Source of the DNA: Scedosporium boydii
Taxonomy: Eukaryota > Ascomycota > Sordariomycetes > Microascales > Microascaceae
Length of the DNA: 64,000 bases
Assembly: GCA_002221725.1 (NCBI GenBank)
Contig: NJFT01000015.1
Coordinates: forward strand, 124,001-188,000
Direction of reading: 5' to 3'
Shown here: in pieces, positions 45,191-56,459 of the stretch
Numbering within the stretch: the stretch's first letter is position 1
Layout of the letters: the number at the start of each line of letters is the position of its first letter
The notes under the pieces: model-generated
Seen by the model: the letters and a program-made list of their open reading frames with translations, nothing else
Database searches by the model: none
Told to the model about the DNA's origin: nothing
Program-made: the position numbers and the translations under genes

Positions 45191-46858
45191 TTAATTCTTG
45201 TCCAGCCTGACGGCCGGATTCCTCTTGATGAATCCGAGATCGACCTTGTGGCCGAGTAGCTCTCGAATATTCGAGATGCCGTACTTGATCATTGTAGGCC
45301 GCTCCAAGCTAAGACCCCATCCGTACACCCTCATGTCCTTGGGCAGACCCATCGCCTCGAGCATCTCCGGCCGGAACATGCCGCTGTTGCCAATCTCGAC
45401 AAGCTTGTTCAAGCCCTTGTGGTAGCTGAAGATTTCCATACTAGGCTCGGTGTAAGGGTTGTACGCAGGCTTGAACTTGAGATCAGTAATGCCCATCTTG
45501 CCGAAGAAGATCTCCATGAACTCCATAAGGCCGCCAAGAGTAAGACCGTAGTCCGCAATAACACCCTCTACTTGATGGAACTCGGCAAGATGGGTGGCAT
45601 CGACGGACTCGTTTCGGAAGACACGGTCGATCGAGAAGTACCGAGCCGGGGGTGGCCTGCCGTCGGGGCCCTTCTCAGACGCGAGTTTTCGCAACACCGC
45701 CGCCGAGATAGCCGTAGTATGTGTGCGAAGCACTAGGCGGAGGGACTCATCGGCAGACCAGGGGTATCGGTAGCCGATGGAGCCGAACAAGCCGTTCTGG
45801 TGCACCTCCTTCACATTGTCCCAGTACTTCGCCTCAAACTCGCCATTCTCTTCCGATCGGGGTTGGTCGGCGATCTTGGGGTCCGCAACGTAGAAGGTAT
45901 CCTGGAGATCGCGCGCAGGGTGTTGTTGAGGCACGTAGAGAGCATCGAAGTTCCAGAAGCCGGACTCGATGTATCGGTTCGTGGGCATCTCTTGGAAACC
46001 CATCTCGAAGAAGATCTGTCGGAATTCGTGGCGAACCTTGTTCAGGGGATGCAGAGCGCCAGCGTTCTGATCCGCGCCGAGGGCGTTGAAGTTGTAGGGC
46101 TTGAAGTCGACCGTCTTCCAGGCTCCAGACGCGAGCATATCCGCCGTCAGATCCGTTTCCTGCTTGACGACCTCGAGGGCATATTTTGATCCCTTCGAGA
46201 CGGAGAAGCTGATGACCCTCTGGATCTTGATGAGCTTGCGCTTCCTAAGGTCGGCGATGACCTTTGCATCGTGCGTCTGGTTCTTCTTAATGTCTAGGAG
46301 TTGTCGTTGCGTCACGTCTTCGATAGATTTCGCCTGTCGAGCCAGGGTGTGTTAGGTTAAGCACCAGCGAGGAGGGGGAAGAAGAACCAAAAAAAAAAAA
46401 TCGTCACTTAGTGGGGTAGAGATAACAAGCATGGTAAGGTCAGAGGTTGGGAAAATGCGTACCGTCGCGACGAGCTTGCCATCCTTGGTCTTTGAAATCC
46501 ACTTCTCCTTGAAAGCCTTGCCCTGACCAAGCTTCGTCACCGTCTTGTCGCCAATGGCCTTCTCCAGCTCAGGGATGCTTAGCCCCTCCATGGCGGAGCG
46601 GAGCGCCTCGAAAACCCTCGCCTCGTGACTGCCATGGGCTGCGATCTGCTCTCCCTCGGGTTCCAAAAGTGCTAGTTCCTTTTCTAGAGGCTTGTATGTG
46701 ATCATGGACTTGGAGTTCAGGCTATCAACGGCGGCCTTGACCTCGGCGAAGGGAACCTCCGGAAAGGCCTCGGAGGTGAGTACCGGTTCGCTTGTCGATA
46801 GTGCATAGAGTATTCTGGACGGAAGGTCCCCAGAAGGACCATTGTCGGCTGTGGCCAT
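45191..46858 (-). CDS. FRS2: Phenylalanyl-tRNA synthetase alpha subunit, cytosolic
   Basis: Catalytic alpha chain of the cytosolic (alpha-beta)2 class II enzyme. Exons 46463-46858 and 45191-46333 (intron 46334-46462, 129 bp) encode 512 residues. The N-terminal ~165 residues are the winged-helix tRNA-binding part ([21 protein letters not shown]). The catalytic core shows class II motif 1 ([19 protein letters not shown]), motif 2 ([21 protein letters not shown], with HQVEG) and motif 3 ([15 protein letters not shown]). The sequence ends [15 protein letters not shown]. The length fits cytosolic alpha rather than the monomeric mitochondrial form. Intron 1 carries an A-rich tract near 46388-46400. 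It is divergent from the DUF1746 gene with 677 bp between starts. Confidence 0.96.
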
Positions 46859-47535
46859 GGCTGTGGGTGGTTTAGGAGCAAGCGCGAGAATGGGGTTTAA
46901 CGAGTCAAGTTTGCAATTGACTTGGAGATGTCGAGCAGCATGAAAGTATATTTCGTTAGAGCGAGCCTACCTTAGGACGATCCCGATGACTCGACTTTGG
47001 CTGGAATAATTCTTAGCACAGGTCTTAATGTGCACAGTGTTTCATCCTAGACCCCTGGAGCTGGTGTCCCAGCCACGGCAACCCCTCCAGAACCCCGCCA
47101 AAAGATCAAGCCACTGGCGCAAATTGTCTGTTTCACACAAGCCTCCATCAGCCACAAATCCACGTGATTAACACCAGAGTTGGAAACATCGCACTGTGCC
47201 TTCCATCTGCAGTGTGAGCGTCACTTGATGGTCGTCCACCACCTGGCAAACATGGTTACAGTGATCAAATGCCATCACTGAGGAGTCGGTCCAGGTGAGC
47301 AACGACATCTTAATAACCTCCGAGGTGCTGTTTAATGACGGCTCATAATTCCTAATTTATTTTCTCTTTTCTCCCATCTCAAGGCACAACATACGGAGAA
47401 TACAAATGTGTACTACTAGCGAGTCTTTCTGACAATCAATACCGTATCATTCCTCCTCTCAACTAGCACCTTGAACATGTCCAGAGCTGCGCATCGCTCC
47501 CGTCTCTGAAGCTGTTCCCGATTTCAAATGAGGCC
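46859..47535. promoter_or_regulatory. Divergent promoter region, PheRS and DUF1746 genes
   Basis: 677 bp shared upstream DNA. A CACGTGATTAAC stretch (E-box plus AT) lies near 47161-47172. The DUF1746 gene leader at 47480-47535 is mixed in composition. No defined TATA box was found. Confidence 0.4.
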
Positions 47536-48668
47536 ATGAACCATGACTCCATGCCGACGCCGGCACCTCCGGTGTCACAGTCGCGAAACGACAACGAAAA
47601 CCACAATGACAACCACCACGCTAGCGACTCAGAACCCCAGAGCGACGATCAACGCAGCTATGCCGAGACCTCCCGATCCCGTCGCCGCCGTCGGCGGAGT
47701 AGAAGGTCGGGCTCGGCCCTATCCAAGAAGCTCGAGTTTATAACACACCTCCTCACGAGCCTAGACAGCTTGTTCTTCCTCGAGATCGGGACCTTGTATT
47801 ACCTAGAGTAAGTAGCACCCGGTTGGCATCCCCAGATGACCACTGGTCGCTAACGGGAGGATTCTGTGACCACAGATGTTCATTTCTTCGTTTCCTCCTC
47901 CGCGCCCTCTCCCACTACGCCTTCCTAACTCCAAAGCCCGAATCGTTTCCGATCGCGTTACCGGCTTATCCCGCGCATGTATTTTCGATTCTATTCCCAA
48001 ACGTCGTGTGCATACTCTGCCACATCTTCATGACCCTGCCTAAAGGAACCGAGGCCTCACGTGGCTTCCTCCATGGAGGGATCGTGATCGATTTTATAGG
48101 ACAAACGCCACCGAGATCGAGGCTAATACTTCTTGCCTTCGACGCGTTTATTCTGGCGATACAATCCCTAATGCTAGCCGTTCACTCTCAGCGAGAGGCT
48201 CTGAGGGGCGCCGTAAAGCCCAACCGCGGAAGCATTGACTTCCTCCCGGAACTACGCCGGCAGCTTCGGCTGCAGACCCTAGATGGAGAAGAACGGCGGG
48301 AACGCCGGAGGCGACGGAGGCGACGGCGACGAGAAAGGAGAGATTCGAATGCGAATAATCCTTACCAGGACGTAGAAATGGGTGCCATGCCAGACAATAT
48401 GGAAGAGACCAATCACACGGATGAGGATGATGAGACGACTAGCCTCATCTCGGAACCTGCGATGTCTTCTAATTCTGGCCGGCAGCTGTCTGAAATATAT
48501 GCATCTGGAACTGCTGTGATAGGCGAGTTTCACCTCTTGCAGAGCATACGCCTGGCAAGTACGGATTATAGCGCCGCCGCCGCTCACTCTATCAGGACGC
48601 TGGGCTACACGGCGTCTCTCGCCACGCTGCTGGCGCGAGAAAGAAATGCAAGAACAACTGGGCGCTAG
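47536..48668 (+). CDS. DUF1746 membrane protein, Dsc4-like (Golgi Dsc E3 ligase)
   Basis: Exons 47536-47807 and 47876-48668 (intron 68 bp, branch GCTAAC) encode 354 residues. After a disordered Asn/His-rich head and an RRRRRRSRR cluster, LITHLLTSLDSLFFLEIGTLYYLE-type sequence begins the family domain. Several hydrophobic spans follow (FLRFLLRALSHYAF, HVFSILFPNVVCILCHIFM, LILLAFDAFILAIQSLMLAV), then a GGIVIDFIGQTPPRSR loop and a second Arg run (RRRRRRRRRRERR). Dsc4 is a subunit of the Dsc ubiquitin ligase that activates SREBP and does Golgi/endosome quality control. The link between this domain and Dsc4 is from memory of the family, so the function is tentative. Confidence 0.78.
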
Positions 48669-48805
48669 GTATAGACGGGGACAGGACCTGGACATAAACC
48701 ATTGCGTCTCTCTCGGGCGCACTTTGCTATTTTGCCTGAATTATTTGATCTCACACAACTCCCTTGACTTGCGCGTCAATTTCTCCCAAGTGGTATATTA
48801 TGCGC

Positions 48806-50020
48806 TCACGCGACCTTCCTACCGACATTGCCCACACCCGACCCTTTCACTGAGACTATTATATCATCGGTATCGTCATCATCCACGTCTCTCAATCCCC
48901 AAGTGCTAGCACCAAATGTCTTCAAATCTCGCGCCAATCCAACGACCTCCTCTGTTCCCAAGACGTTCCTACTAATACGTAACCGGCCAACATCTTCCGA
49001 ACCCATTGCCATTAAAGTCAATACCGTGCTCGCAGAGACTGTAGTAACACACCCCCCTTGCGCTATGATCTCTAATAGCTGGTACGCACACCTCTTGCCT
49101 ATGTCCTCTGGCACGACACCACCCGATGCCGGGGCTGGCACGTCGGCGGAATAGATGACGCCAGGCGACGAGGACTCAGCGACCAAGCTGAGACCGAAAC
49201 CGATACCCTTCCGCCTCTTGCCCGTCGACTTGCCTCCGATGTCGACTAAGGGAGCTTGATCGTATTGCGCCGCGATATGAATGTCGGGGACAAGGGGGTT
49301 TAGAACCTCCCTCGCAGCGTGGATCATGCGCGCGTTGTTCGACGCCGATACACCTGTGCTGTAGGCAACACCGCGCACTCGCCTTACTCGACCGGCATTC
49401 CGGTTCAGGTGTAGCGTCTTGGGTAACCTAACCTGGCTTTCGAATCGCAGTTCCACAACGCCGCCACCGCCCTTACCGCCGGGGCCGGGGCAGGACCTAT
49501 TCAGCACTCGCAGCTCTATCCTCGCCGGGGGGATTCCGAACAGCCCAAAGAGGGGCAGGATTGCCGTCCTGAATGTATCGACAGAGATATCGCCCGTCTC
49601 AGTCGCCGACGTAATGACACCAGGTCCGGTAAACCGCACGTTCATATGCGTCTTCGCGAATGGTGCCAGCAAGCAGATCGGTAGCAGGAAATACGTCACG
49701 CCCCGCGTGCACGAATCCGGAAGCGCGTGCTCGATGACGCCGCCCTCGCCCGCGCCGAAGCCCTCTTTCGAACCCGTTATTAGACCCGGGTGGAATGTCA
49801 TCGTGGCACCCGTGTAGGACACTTGCATGGAGCTGCCGTTCGTGACGGCCTCGAGGAGGCGGAGGAAGGAGATTTCATGGGGGGCGAGACCGGGGTTGGT
49901 GGGTGAGGTGCTTCGAATTTTGGAGATGTGGATGGGTCGGCCCGTTAGGGTGGCTAGGACAAGGCGTTGGGTGAAGGAACGGTGGCCGGTGAACCGGAGG
50001 TAGTCTGTCGTGGAGGCCAT
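48806..50020 (-). CDS. RCL1: Rcl1-like, RNA 3'-terminal phosphate cyclase family (18S rRNA processing)
   Basis: Single exon, 404 residues from Met at 50020; an in-frame ATG 60 bases upstream (50080) adds 20 residues that do not look like the family, while MASTTDYLRFTGHRSFTQRL is the typical start. Rcl1 works in the nucleolus with Bms1 and the SSU processome for early pre-rRNA cleavage. The cyclase fold is visible in RLVLATLTGRPIHISKIR, PGLAPHEISFLRLLEAVT, SCTRGVTYFLLPICLLAPF, VRRVRGVAYSTGVSASNNARM and QLLEIIAQGGCVTTVSAST. The catalytic His of true cyclases is not clearly present, in line with the inactive Rcl1 branch. It is convergent with the DUF1746 gene, 137 bp between stops. Confidence 0.92.
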   Translation of the reverse strand: MASTTDYLRFTGHRSFTQRLVLATLTGRPIHISKIRSTSPTNPGLAPHEISFLRLLEAVTNGSSMQVSYTGATMTFHPGLITGSKEGFGAGEGGVIEHALPDSCTRGVTYFLLPICLLAPFAKTHMNVRFTGPGVITSATETGDISVDTFRTAILPLFGLFGIPPARIELRVLNRSCPGPGGKGGGGVVELRFESQVRLPKTLHLNRNAGRVRRVRGVAYSTGVSASNNARMIHAAREVLNPLVPDIHIAAQYDQAPLVDIGGKSTGKRRKGIGFGLSLVAESSSPGVIYSADVPAPASGGVVPEDIGKRCAYQLLEIIAQGGCVTTVSASTVLTLMAMGSEDVGRLRISRNVLGTEEVVGLARDLKTFGASTWGLRDVDDDDTDDIIVSVKGSGVGNVGRKVA

Positions 50021-50466
50021 CTTGGATAACCAGGATTCTGGTGTTATGCTAGAGATGCCGGTCCTGAAGTGGTGAACCACTCTGAGGAAGGTTGAACTTT
50101 TTTATTCTTCTTTTTTTGGTTGGAAAAACTATTTTCTGCCAGATTTCACAGAGCCTGTACACCGTAAACGGAAGGCGGTATGGTTTCTCCACTCATATGC
50201 TGCTTATCTTATCGGGCGAGCGGTGCTAAAATTTCATCGCTGCAAGTTCAACACGCGGTGTTAAACGCATTTTACACGGACCTTCTTTCACGCCAGCAAC
50301 TTCGAGACGGAGAAGAGACTTCGACATACTCGAAAGTGCCACCATCACTTCCTTTTTCTTCCCCTTCCTTTTCTCAAATTTTTTTCTTCTTTTTTTTTTT
50401 TGGTGTGTCTTCTTTCTTGCACATAGTCTGATGTAGTGGATCTCCTTCTCGAACCTCCTTCTCCCA
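50021..50466. promoter_or_regulatory. Divergent promoter, RCL1 and PPR-like gene
   Basis: 446 bp between start codons on opposite strands. It contains T-rich runs at 50097-50118 and 50375-50401, and the PPR gene leader has a C/T-rich character. Nothing specific can be named. Confidence 0.4.
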
Positions 50467-52860
50467 ATGTCTTCCCGGACGATTCAGAGCTTGCGGCACA
50501 CCCCGAGATTCGTCTGCTCGCAATGCCTCCTGATAGCACGCAAACCGACATCCCCGGCCGCTCTCCGACCCCCTCACCTACTATCGCAGCCCTCTAGAAG
50601 ATGGAAGAGCCAGCTGAAACGGCCGCCCGAGGTCGCCACGATGAAAACCCCTTCCAAGAAGTCGGCAGACCGAGACTTTCCCGAGAGCATTGAGGAAGCG
50701 CAAAAATTATTGAAAATTCGGTACTTCGAACAGGACGCCGATGGCCAGCGGCACGAGTTCCAGGATCCCGACGAGTTCGCGCGAGCACTTGATGGGACGG
50801 AGCAATTCCAGAAAGATCTAGAGAATGACCTCGAAAGCATCATGGACATCGTGGAGGGGAAGAATACGAACGAGCGATTTCGAGCGCAATTAGAAAAAGA
50901 ACTCCTCAAAGCCGTCGACGAATCGAACAGACGCATTGCCGAAGGTACGGCCGGGGGACAAGCCTTGACGGGCAGCACCGAGAGCCCCCAGATAAACGAG
51001 AAATTGTTCAGGAAGGAAGCTCAGCGCAGGTTGATCCGAAAATTGAACAGCTCCCTAGAGCGTGCGGAAAAGGCCAATCGCCGCGAGAATGCGGCCTCCA
51101 AGAGGACGCTGGTCCCCCTTTGGAAAGCCTATGTGGCGGCACGACAGACGTTGGCGCTGAGCTGGGACGCCACGCCTCGCCCGGTGTGGGATGTGTTGTG
51201 GAAGCTCTTCGCCGTCGAGGATCCCGTCGGAAACCCGAACCGATTGTCTCACATTGCTGCCCTTGCGAAGGATATGAGCGCGGCGGGGGTAGACTTGTCC
51301 GCTTCCCAACAAGTCCTGACGATCGAGTCGCTCTTTGTTGACAACTGGGAAAGCGATGCCATCAAGAACTGGAAGCGATGTCTTCCTACTCTTGGCGCCG
51401 AGGATTCTAGTTCTTTCCAGCAGTTCTGGGAGTTGGGTGCCCGCATGTTTTGTCAAGTCGGCGACATGGAACAGGCCAATCGCGCGGTTGAGAAGCTTCT
51501 CAACCAGAAGTCCGATCCGCGAATTCTCATGACGCTGATCCGCACATATTCACAGACGGGGACCGAGGAAGCCCACGCTCAAGCCTGGGAGATGTATCAT
51601 CGACTTCGAACTCTCTTGGGCAAGGACATGAAGCTGGAAGACTATGATCAGGTCATCTCCTATTTCTTGGCCGCAAACCAGATTGAGAGTGCGCTGCATG
51701 CCTTCGTCGATATGATGACATCAGGCACGACAGTTCTCAAGAAGCACAAGCGTTTGCCACCGACAATTGGCAACAAGTTCTTCTTTGGGAAGTGGCTCAA
51801 ACGGCTCATCGGCGCTGGAGAGCTGGATGGCGCTCACAGCGTCATCAAGTTCATGTTGACAAAACGCGTTCAACCGGCTCCGATCCACGTCAACGGTCTT
51901 ATTGGCGCGTGGCAGCGGGCCGGTGGAGAAAAGGATTTAGAAAAGGCCAACACAGTGGCCTGGAAGATGATCGAGTCCCGACTCCAATTCGTACGAGAAA
52001 GGCGGGGCGAGAAGACGCCAACGGAGCAGGCAGGTTCCTCATCCACCTCTTACCCTCGGGCGACCTTGGAAACATTCTCGTTGATGGCTGAGAATTACCG
52101 TCTACGGCAACAACATGAGCCGTTAAAGCATCTCTGGCAGGCCTTCAACGAGGCGGAAATTAGCCATGATGCGTTCATGATAAACCAGCTTCTCGAATCC
52201 CACCTCCAATACGGACAGATAGCCGAGGGTGCGGAGCTTTACAAATCTCTCGTCTCAGAGGGTCGCATCAAGCCCAACCCCCACACATTCATGGTCCTCT
52301 GGAAGATGCTCAACATCAACCGCGTCCACGTTCCGCAAGACCAATACTACGACGAAATGGAAAACGCGCGAAACACCTTCCGCGAAATGATGAAGTTCGT
52401 CGACGTCTTCAAGGAACCCATAGACGGCCAGCTCGCACGCAAGATCCTCCACACCTTCCGCCGCCTTCACGACAGCCACGGGTTCCTCGTGGCCCTCACA
52501 TCCCTTCGGAACACGTTCGGCTTCCTGCCGCCCGAGCTGCTCGTCCTCGAGCTAGTGCTGGGCACCACGAACTTGGCGTGGGATACGCCTCGCGCGAGGC
52601 ACAGGCTGCGCACGGAGAAGAAGCGCATGGATCTCGATATCCTGCAGAGGAGGATGGCGTTGGGTAGGTCTTCAGGGGCCGCTGGCGATTTGGAGGAGAT
52701 GACGGTCGAGGAGAGGGGCGAGGAGCTGTACGAATACTTGGTGAGGGTTTATACGCCGGTGAGGTCGGCGGAGGAGAAGGAGTTCATTGATGATACCAGG
52801 CTTTTGGAGGAGGCTGCGGCACAGATGGGCGTGTTCGAGGGTGGCGTATCGGACGAATAG
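50467..52860 (+). CDS. Mitochondrial PPR-like helical repeat protein
   Basis: Single exon, 797 residues. The Arg/Ser-rich N-terminus (SLRHTPRFVCSQCLL, ending around SRRWKSQLKR) is a mitochondrial presequence. Paired helices of about 35 residues follow from residue ~230 (for example FWELGARMFCQVGDMEQA, LMTLIRTYSQTGTEEAHAQA, YDQVISYFLAANQIESALH, HVNGLIGAWQRAGGEKD, FMINQLLESHLQYGQIAEG and HTFMVLWKMLNI). These have the spacing of pentatricopeptide or similar RNA-binding repeats. Fungal PPR proteins of this type process or translate mitochondrial mRNAs. The family of complex I assembly factor CIA84 is an alternative that I cannot exclude. The N-terminal 60 residues and no signal for the ER make a mitochondrial location the best guess. 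Confidence 0.85.
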   Translation: MSSRTIQSLRHTPRFVCSQCLLIARKPTSPAALRPPHLLSQPSRRWKSQLKRPPEVATMKTPSKKSADRDFPESIEEAQKLLKIRYFEQDADGQRHEFQDPDEFARALDGTEQFQKDLENDLESIMDIVEGKNTNERFRAQLEKELLKAVDESNRRIAEGTAGGQALTGSTESPQINEKLFRKEAQRRLIRKLNSSLERAEKANRRENAASKRTLVPLWKAYVAARQTLALSWDATPRPVWDVLWKLFAVEDPVGNPNRLSHIAALAKDMSAAGVDLSASQQVLTIESLFVDNWESDAIKNWKRCLPTLGAEDSSSFQQFWELGARMFCQVGDMEQANRAVEKLLNQKSDPRILMTLIRTYSQTGTEEAHAQAWEMYHRLRTLLGKDMKLEDYDQVISYFLAANQIESALHAFVDMMTSGTTVLKKHKRLPPTIGNKFFFGKWLKRLIGAGELDGAHSVIKFMLTKRVQPAPIHVNGLIGAWQRAGGEKDLEKANTVAWKMIESRLQFVRERRGEKTPTEQAGSSSTSYPRATLETFSLMAENYRLRQQHEPLKHLWQAFNEAEISHDAFMINQLLESHLQYGQIAEGAELYKSLVSEGRIKPNPHTFMVLWKMLNINRVHVPQDQYYDEMENARNTFREMMKFVDVFKEPIDGQLARKILHTFRRLHDSHGFLVALTSLRNTFGFLPPELLVLELVLGTTNLAWDTPRARHRLRTEKKRMDLDILQRRMALGRSSGAAGDLEEMTVEERGEELYEYLVRVYTPVRSAEEKEFIDDTRLLEEAAAQMGVFEGGVSDE

Positions 52861-53274
52861 CCGGTCCGATCCTTATAATGTACTACTACTGTTTTTTTCT
52901 ACTCTGACATGCATAGAAGGGGATATCGGGTTATCTAGATTTGATTCTGGCGGCGGGCATATATAAAAGCACTCCACGTAAAAGGATAATATTACACTCA
53001 GCTTCGACTTGCAATCTCGTCCACATAGCATTTCTTAAAAGGCTGGTGAAAAGAGCGAACTTGAAATTTTCAGTATCATTGCGGAGTAGCCAGCTCGTTT
53101 CTACTTCATGCCTAAATAGCTGCTACATCAATAAATTAAGAAAGAAGGAGATGTAACTAAATAGAAAAAACCACCTGCCGGTATCGGTATAGACCCTAAA
53201 ACGCCATCGCTATGCAGATTTACAATCACCCCATAAGCTCGAGCCCTCGCTAGACTACTAGGGGAGTGACACCA
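52861..53274. other. Convergent 3' flank
   Basis: 414 bp between the stop of the PPR-like gene (+) and the TAF3-like gene stop (-). A/T-rich with no gene or repeat. Confidence 0.4.
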
Positions 53275-54025
53275 TCATGAGAGCTCCATTTCCACATCCG
53301 CTATCCTGTCGCCCACCGAGCTAAGAACTGAGCTTGGCGTGCCGGGTTCCGGCTCTCCGTCGCGAGCGTTCGACTCGTCGGATTCATCGCCAGACGAGCC
53401 CCTAACTGAACGTTCCCAAGACTCGATGCTCGTGAGCACCTCGGCGCCTTCCACTAGAATATCGCCCTGGTCGTTTCCTTTGCCGAGAATGGTGGAGTGG
53501 TATTTCGAGTCCTCGCCCGTCTTGCTATGTTTCTTTTTTAGAGCTAATTCGAGGAAAATACCCCGTCAGTACAACAATGCGCCGCAATCCTCATTGAAGA
53601 AAATCATATGAGGAAAGGGAAAAAAACGAACCGGAAAGATAATCCGTCGCATCAGGGTCGCCATCCACAGCAGCGTAGTCTTTAATAAGCTTATTCCTAG
53701 GTCCCGAGAACCACGCCAAGAACTCATCCATGCCCCGCGTGTCCTCGACGCCAACGAACTCCTGGTCCGTGAGGACGCGCTCAGGTAATAGGGCGGCTAC
53801 GTCTTGTAGCGCCATGCGCAAGTCGACGACGGAGGGGAGCTCGGCATGTTCGTTGTCGGCGGCGTGGTTGGCCGTCTTCTCGGCGAGCATGTAAAGGTAT
53901 CGCGCGGCGAGGTCGGTAAAGGTGTCGAGGACGGCGGGTCGGCAGGCGTAGTAACCTGTTGCTCGGAGGATTTGGAGGACGACGGGCCGGAGGAGTGCGT
54001 GGTAGAAAGCGGGTGGCGAGGCCAT
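53275..54025 (-). CDS. Bromo-TP (histone-fold) protein, TAF3-like TFIID subunit
   Basis: Exons 53632-54025 and 53275-53543 (intron 53544-53631, 88 bp, GT-AG) encode 220 residues. The N-terminal ~110 residues form a bromodomain-associated histone fold: FYHALLRPVVLQILRATG (helix 1), PAVLDTFTDLAARYLYMLAE (long helix 2) and VDLRMALQDVAAL (helix 3). EFVGVEDTRGMDEFLAWF follows. The second exon gives an acidic, Ser-rich tail (SWERSVRGSSGDES) ending VGDRIADVEMELS. No PHD finger is seen, as in short fungal TAF3. The start is Met at 54025; an upstream in-frame Met adds a poorly conserved leader. TAF8 or SPT7-type partners share the fold, so subunit identity is tentative. Confidence 0.82.
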
Positions 54026-56459
54026 TTTGATGGACTTGAGGAAAAAAATGATGTAGCTCGATGGAGGGAGAGGCGAGTGAGGAATCGCGAGCGAAGTCAA
54101 CCGGATTGAAACAGGACAATGGTCGTTCTAATTTTGGAGGAGAGAGGCTCGGGTTCGCAGTGGCACGTGGAACTGAAGGCTAGGGTGCGCGGGGGAGTGC
54201 AAAAGGCAGCTCTTGGAGCTTCCAAATAATTGAGAGTGAGTCGCCAGAGCTAGTTGCCAGAGCTAGTTGTCGGCAGGTTTCGAGACACCGTTTTCATGGA
54301 GGTGGAAGTCACGAATAGGTACCGACCATCTTGCTGGCATGGAGCCTCGCCGATGGGGATTCGAGATGGATAGACGCGGGCTCGTCGCGTCGTGAAAGAG
54401 CTTTAACGATGGGATGTCAAAGAATCGATCTAGCTTCGTGGATAAGTCGACAACCAATCAACCCGCCAAATTATTAGTTGCAGTTGAAAGAGCAAAGAGC
54501 AGAGGCGGCCTTGTTCCTCTGTGCCTCGTCACGTGAACACGTATTAGCCCCACCTCGATTTTGGTGCAACTTCAATCAATCAAGGCGCCTAACGCGGAAA
54601 TTTGACCTACTGTCTAACCGCCAGTTCCTCCTGCCACTTTGTAGTACTTTGTACTTCGTCTGTACACCTTGAGGTGCCCTCGCCGACCTCCCAGCAAGAG
54701 AGCACCTGGGAGAATTAAGAGCACAGTAGATCTTCTAGAGGTATTGGCGCAGTGTCTAGAAAGAGGCGAAGAGGCTACAATGGCGGAATATATTGGCTCA
54801 GTTCAAAACGAAAACAACTACTAACACTGTTCAAGAGCAAAGCTGGTCGACAGACTAAAGAACTGAGTGGCAAGATAGGTAAGACCCAACGGCTTAGCCT
54901 CCGAAGTTTGCCTTCTCATACCGATTGTCGACCATATGGTCGATCCCATCTTAATGTGACCCAGAAAAGTCTCGATCGTCGGCCGGCGGCGGGGATATTG
55001 AGATCCAGGGTCACTTAGTGCATCTGAGACATTCGATTCATTGCATCTCCATCGCTTTCCTCCCCTTCATGAAACTGAATCTTAGTGCCAATACCCAACG
55101 CAGCTTTAAGACTGCTGCATTCTTCGTCGACACCCAGCTAGCATTACTGGGCGAGTTGAGTTTCTGCCTGTTGCCATCCAGGGGAGGTGTCTTCTGCATC
55201 GCTCCCGCACTCGACAAAGAAAGCTTGTTGTCGTTGCCTATGCGGACCTACACAACAACGCAGTCGGCTTCGTGGATTGTTTCAAGTGAGGCTAACTTGG
55301 CCTCGATGACGAAGCCCTTGCCTGGAAAATGCCCCTCTGCGTAGGAGTGATAGAAACCATGCCAAGAATTTTTTTCCGGGGTACCTAGATAGACCTTTCT
55401 GTGGACAATTCAACTGCTGCTTTCAGATTCTGTCAGAAGCCGAGATTATATTGGCGGAGGATCTGTTCATTGCCCGTTGTATTGCTGATGAGAAGCCGAG
55501 AGGAAGGGATATTGGCGATGTCTGTGTGTCCGCGAATAACTCTGTAGTTCCGGGTTTCGACAGGGATGAAGCAAAACCTGCGACTTGAGCTGGCTGGAAG
55601 TTTCGTATGAGAGAAAGCAAGAGGGCTGATAAGATGATGAAAGTGTTGGATACGCTTTGCATTTGCTTCAGGCAGCAAACAGGACCAGGTGAGTGAGTCT
55701 CTCTAGACACGACAGTCGCCCTAGCTAAGGAACTAAAGATGAGTATCTATTTTGAGAGTCAGAAAGGAAAAGACATCCCAGCTTCATAGACCAGGCATTA
55801 GGAATTGTCGTGCTATCAGTGTCATCATCTCACAATGAAGCTACCTGGGGCTCCAGCTAAAGATGTGATTAAGACTCTGAGGATTGGCTCTGAGGCTCTG
55901 ACTCCGATTGTTTCATTCCAATCCCAAGATTTCTAGGATAACTGCATGGAGTTTCAGGCATCAACTGATTCTAAGAGGTAACGCTTCAATGTTGCTTGCT
56001 TTGACACTGAGGTCTAAAGAGTGAGCCAGCCATTGAACCTCAACTTTGGGCTTTGCCGGCTAACCTCAGATGGTAATGGTGAGGGTGGATGTCAGCGGAG
56101 AACGACTTCAAAGGACAATGATAGCTTTGATAGTTACATAAAAACAGGAGGCAAACATTGAGAGAAAGCCTTGGAAAGAAGACAAACAACTAATATGAAG
56201 AGCAGGTCGGAAAGTATAGAGCTGGGTGTTCGCCATCCAGCCTAGCGAGCAAACGATCAGTTCCAACCCAGCTTCCCAGATATAATCCAGAAAATCCTCA
56301 TGCTCGATCCTCAGTATTGGGCATCTCCAACCCTCCGCCTCAACCTTGGTACAGATTCCATACGACAAATTCGAGCTCTTCGTGGACCTGGAGGTGTGGT
56401 GTCTCTATGCATCAAAGTTTTTATGCCAAATCTCAGGAAAGCGGTCCCCTCTAGCAAGC
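54026..56459. other. Gene-poor stretch upstream of the F-box locus
   Basis: 2.4 kb between the TAF3-like start and the F-box start, with only short frames (at most ~112 codons) lacking recognisable domains. A GTAGTACTTTGTACTTCGTC-type motif lies at 54641-54660. The part from 55400 to 56300 has many short A/T-rich stretches. It may be eroded sequence, but I see no transposon ends. Confidence 0.55.
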
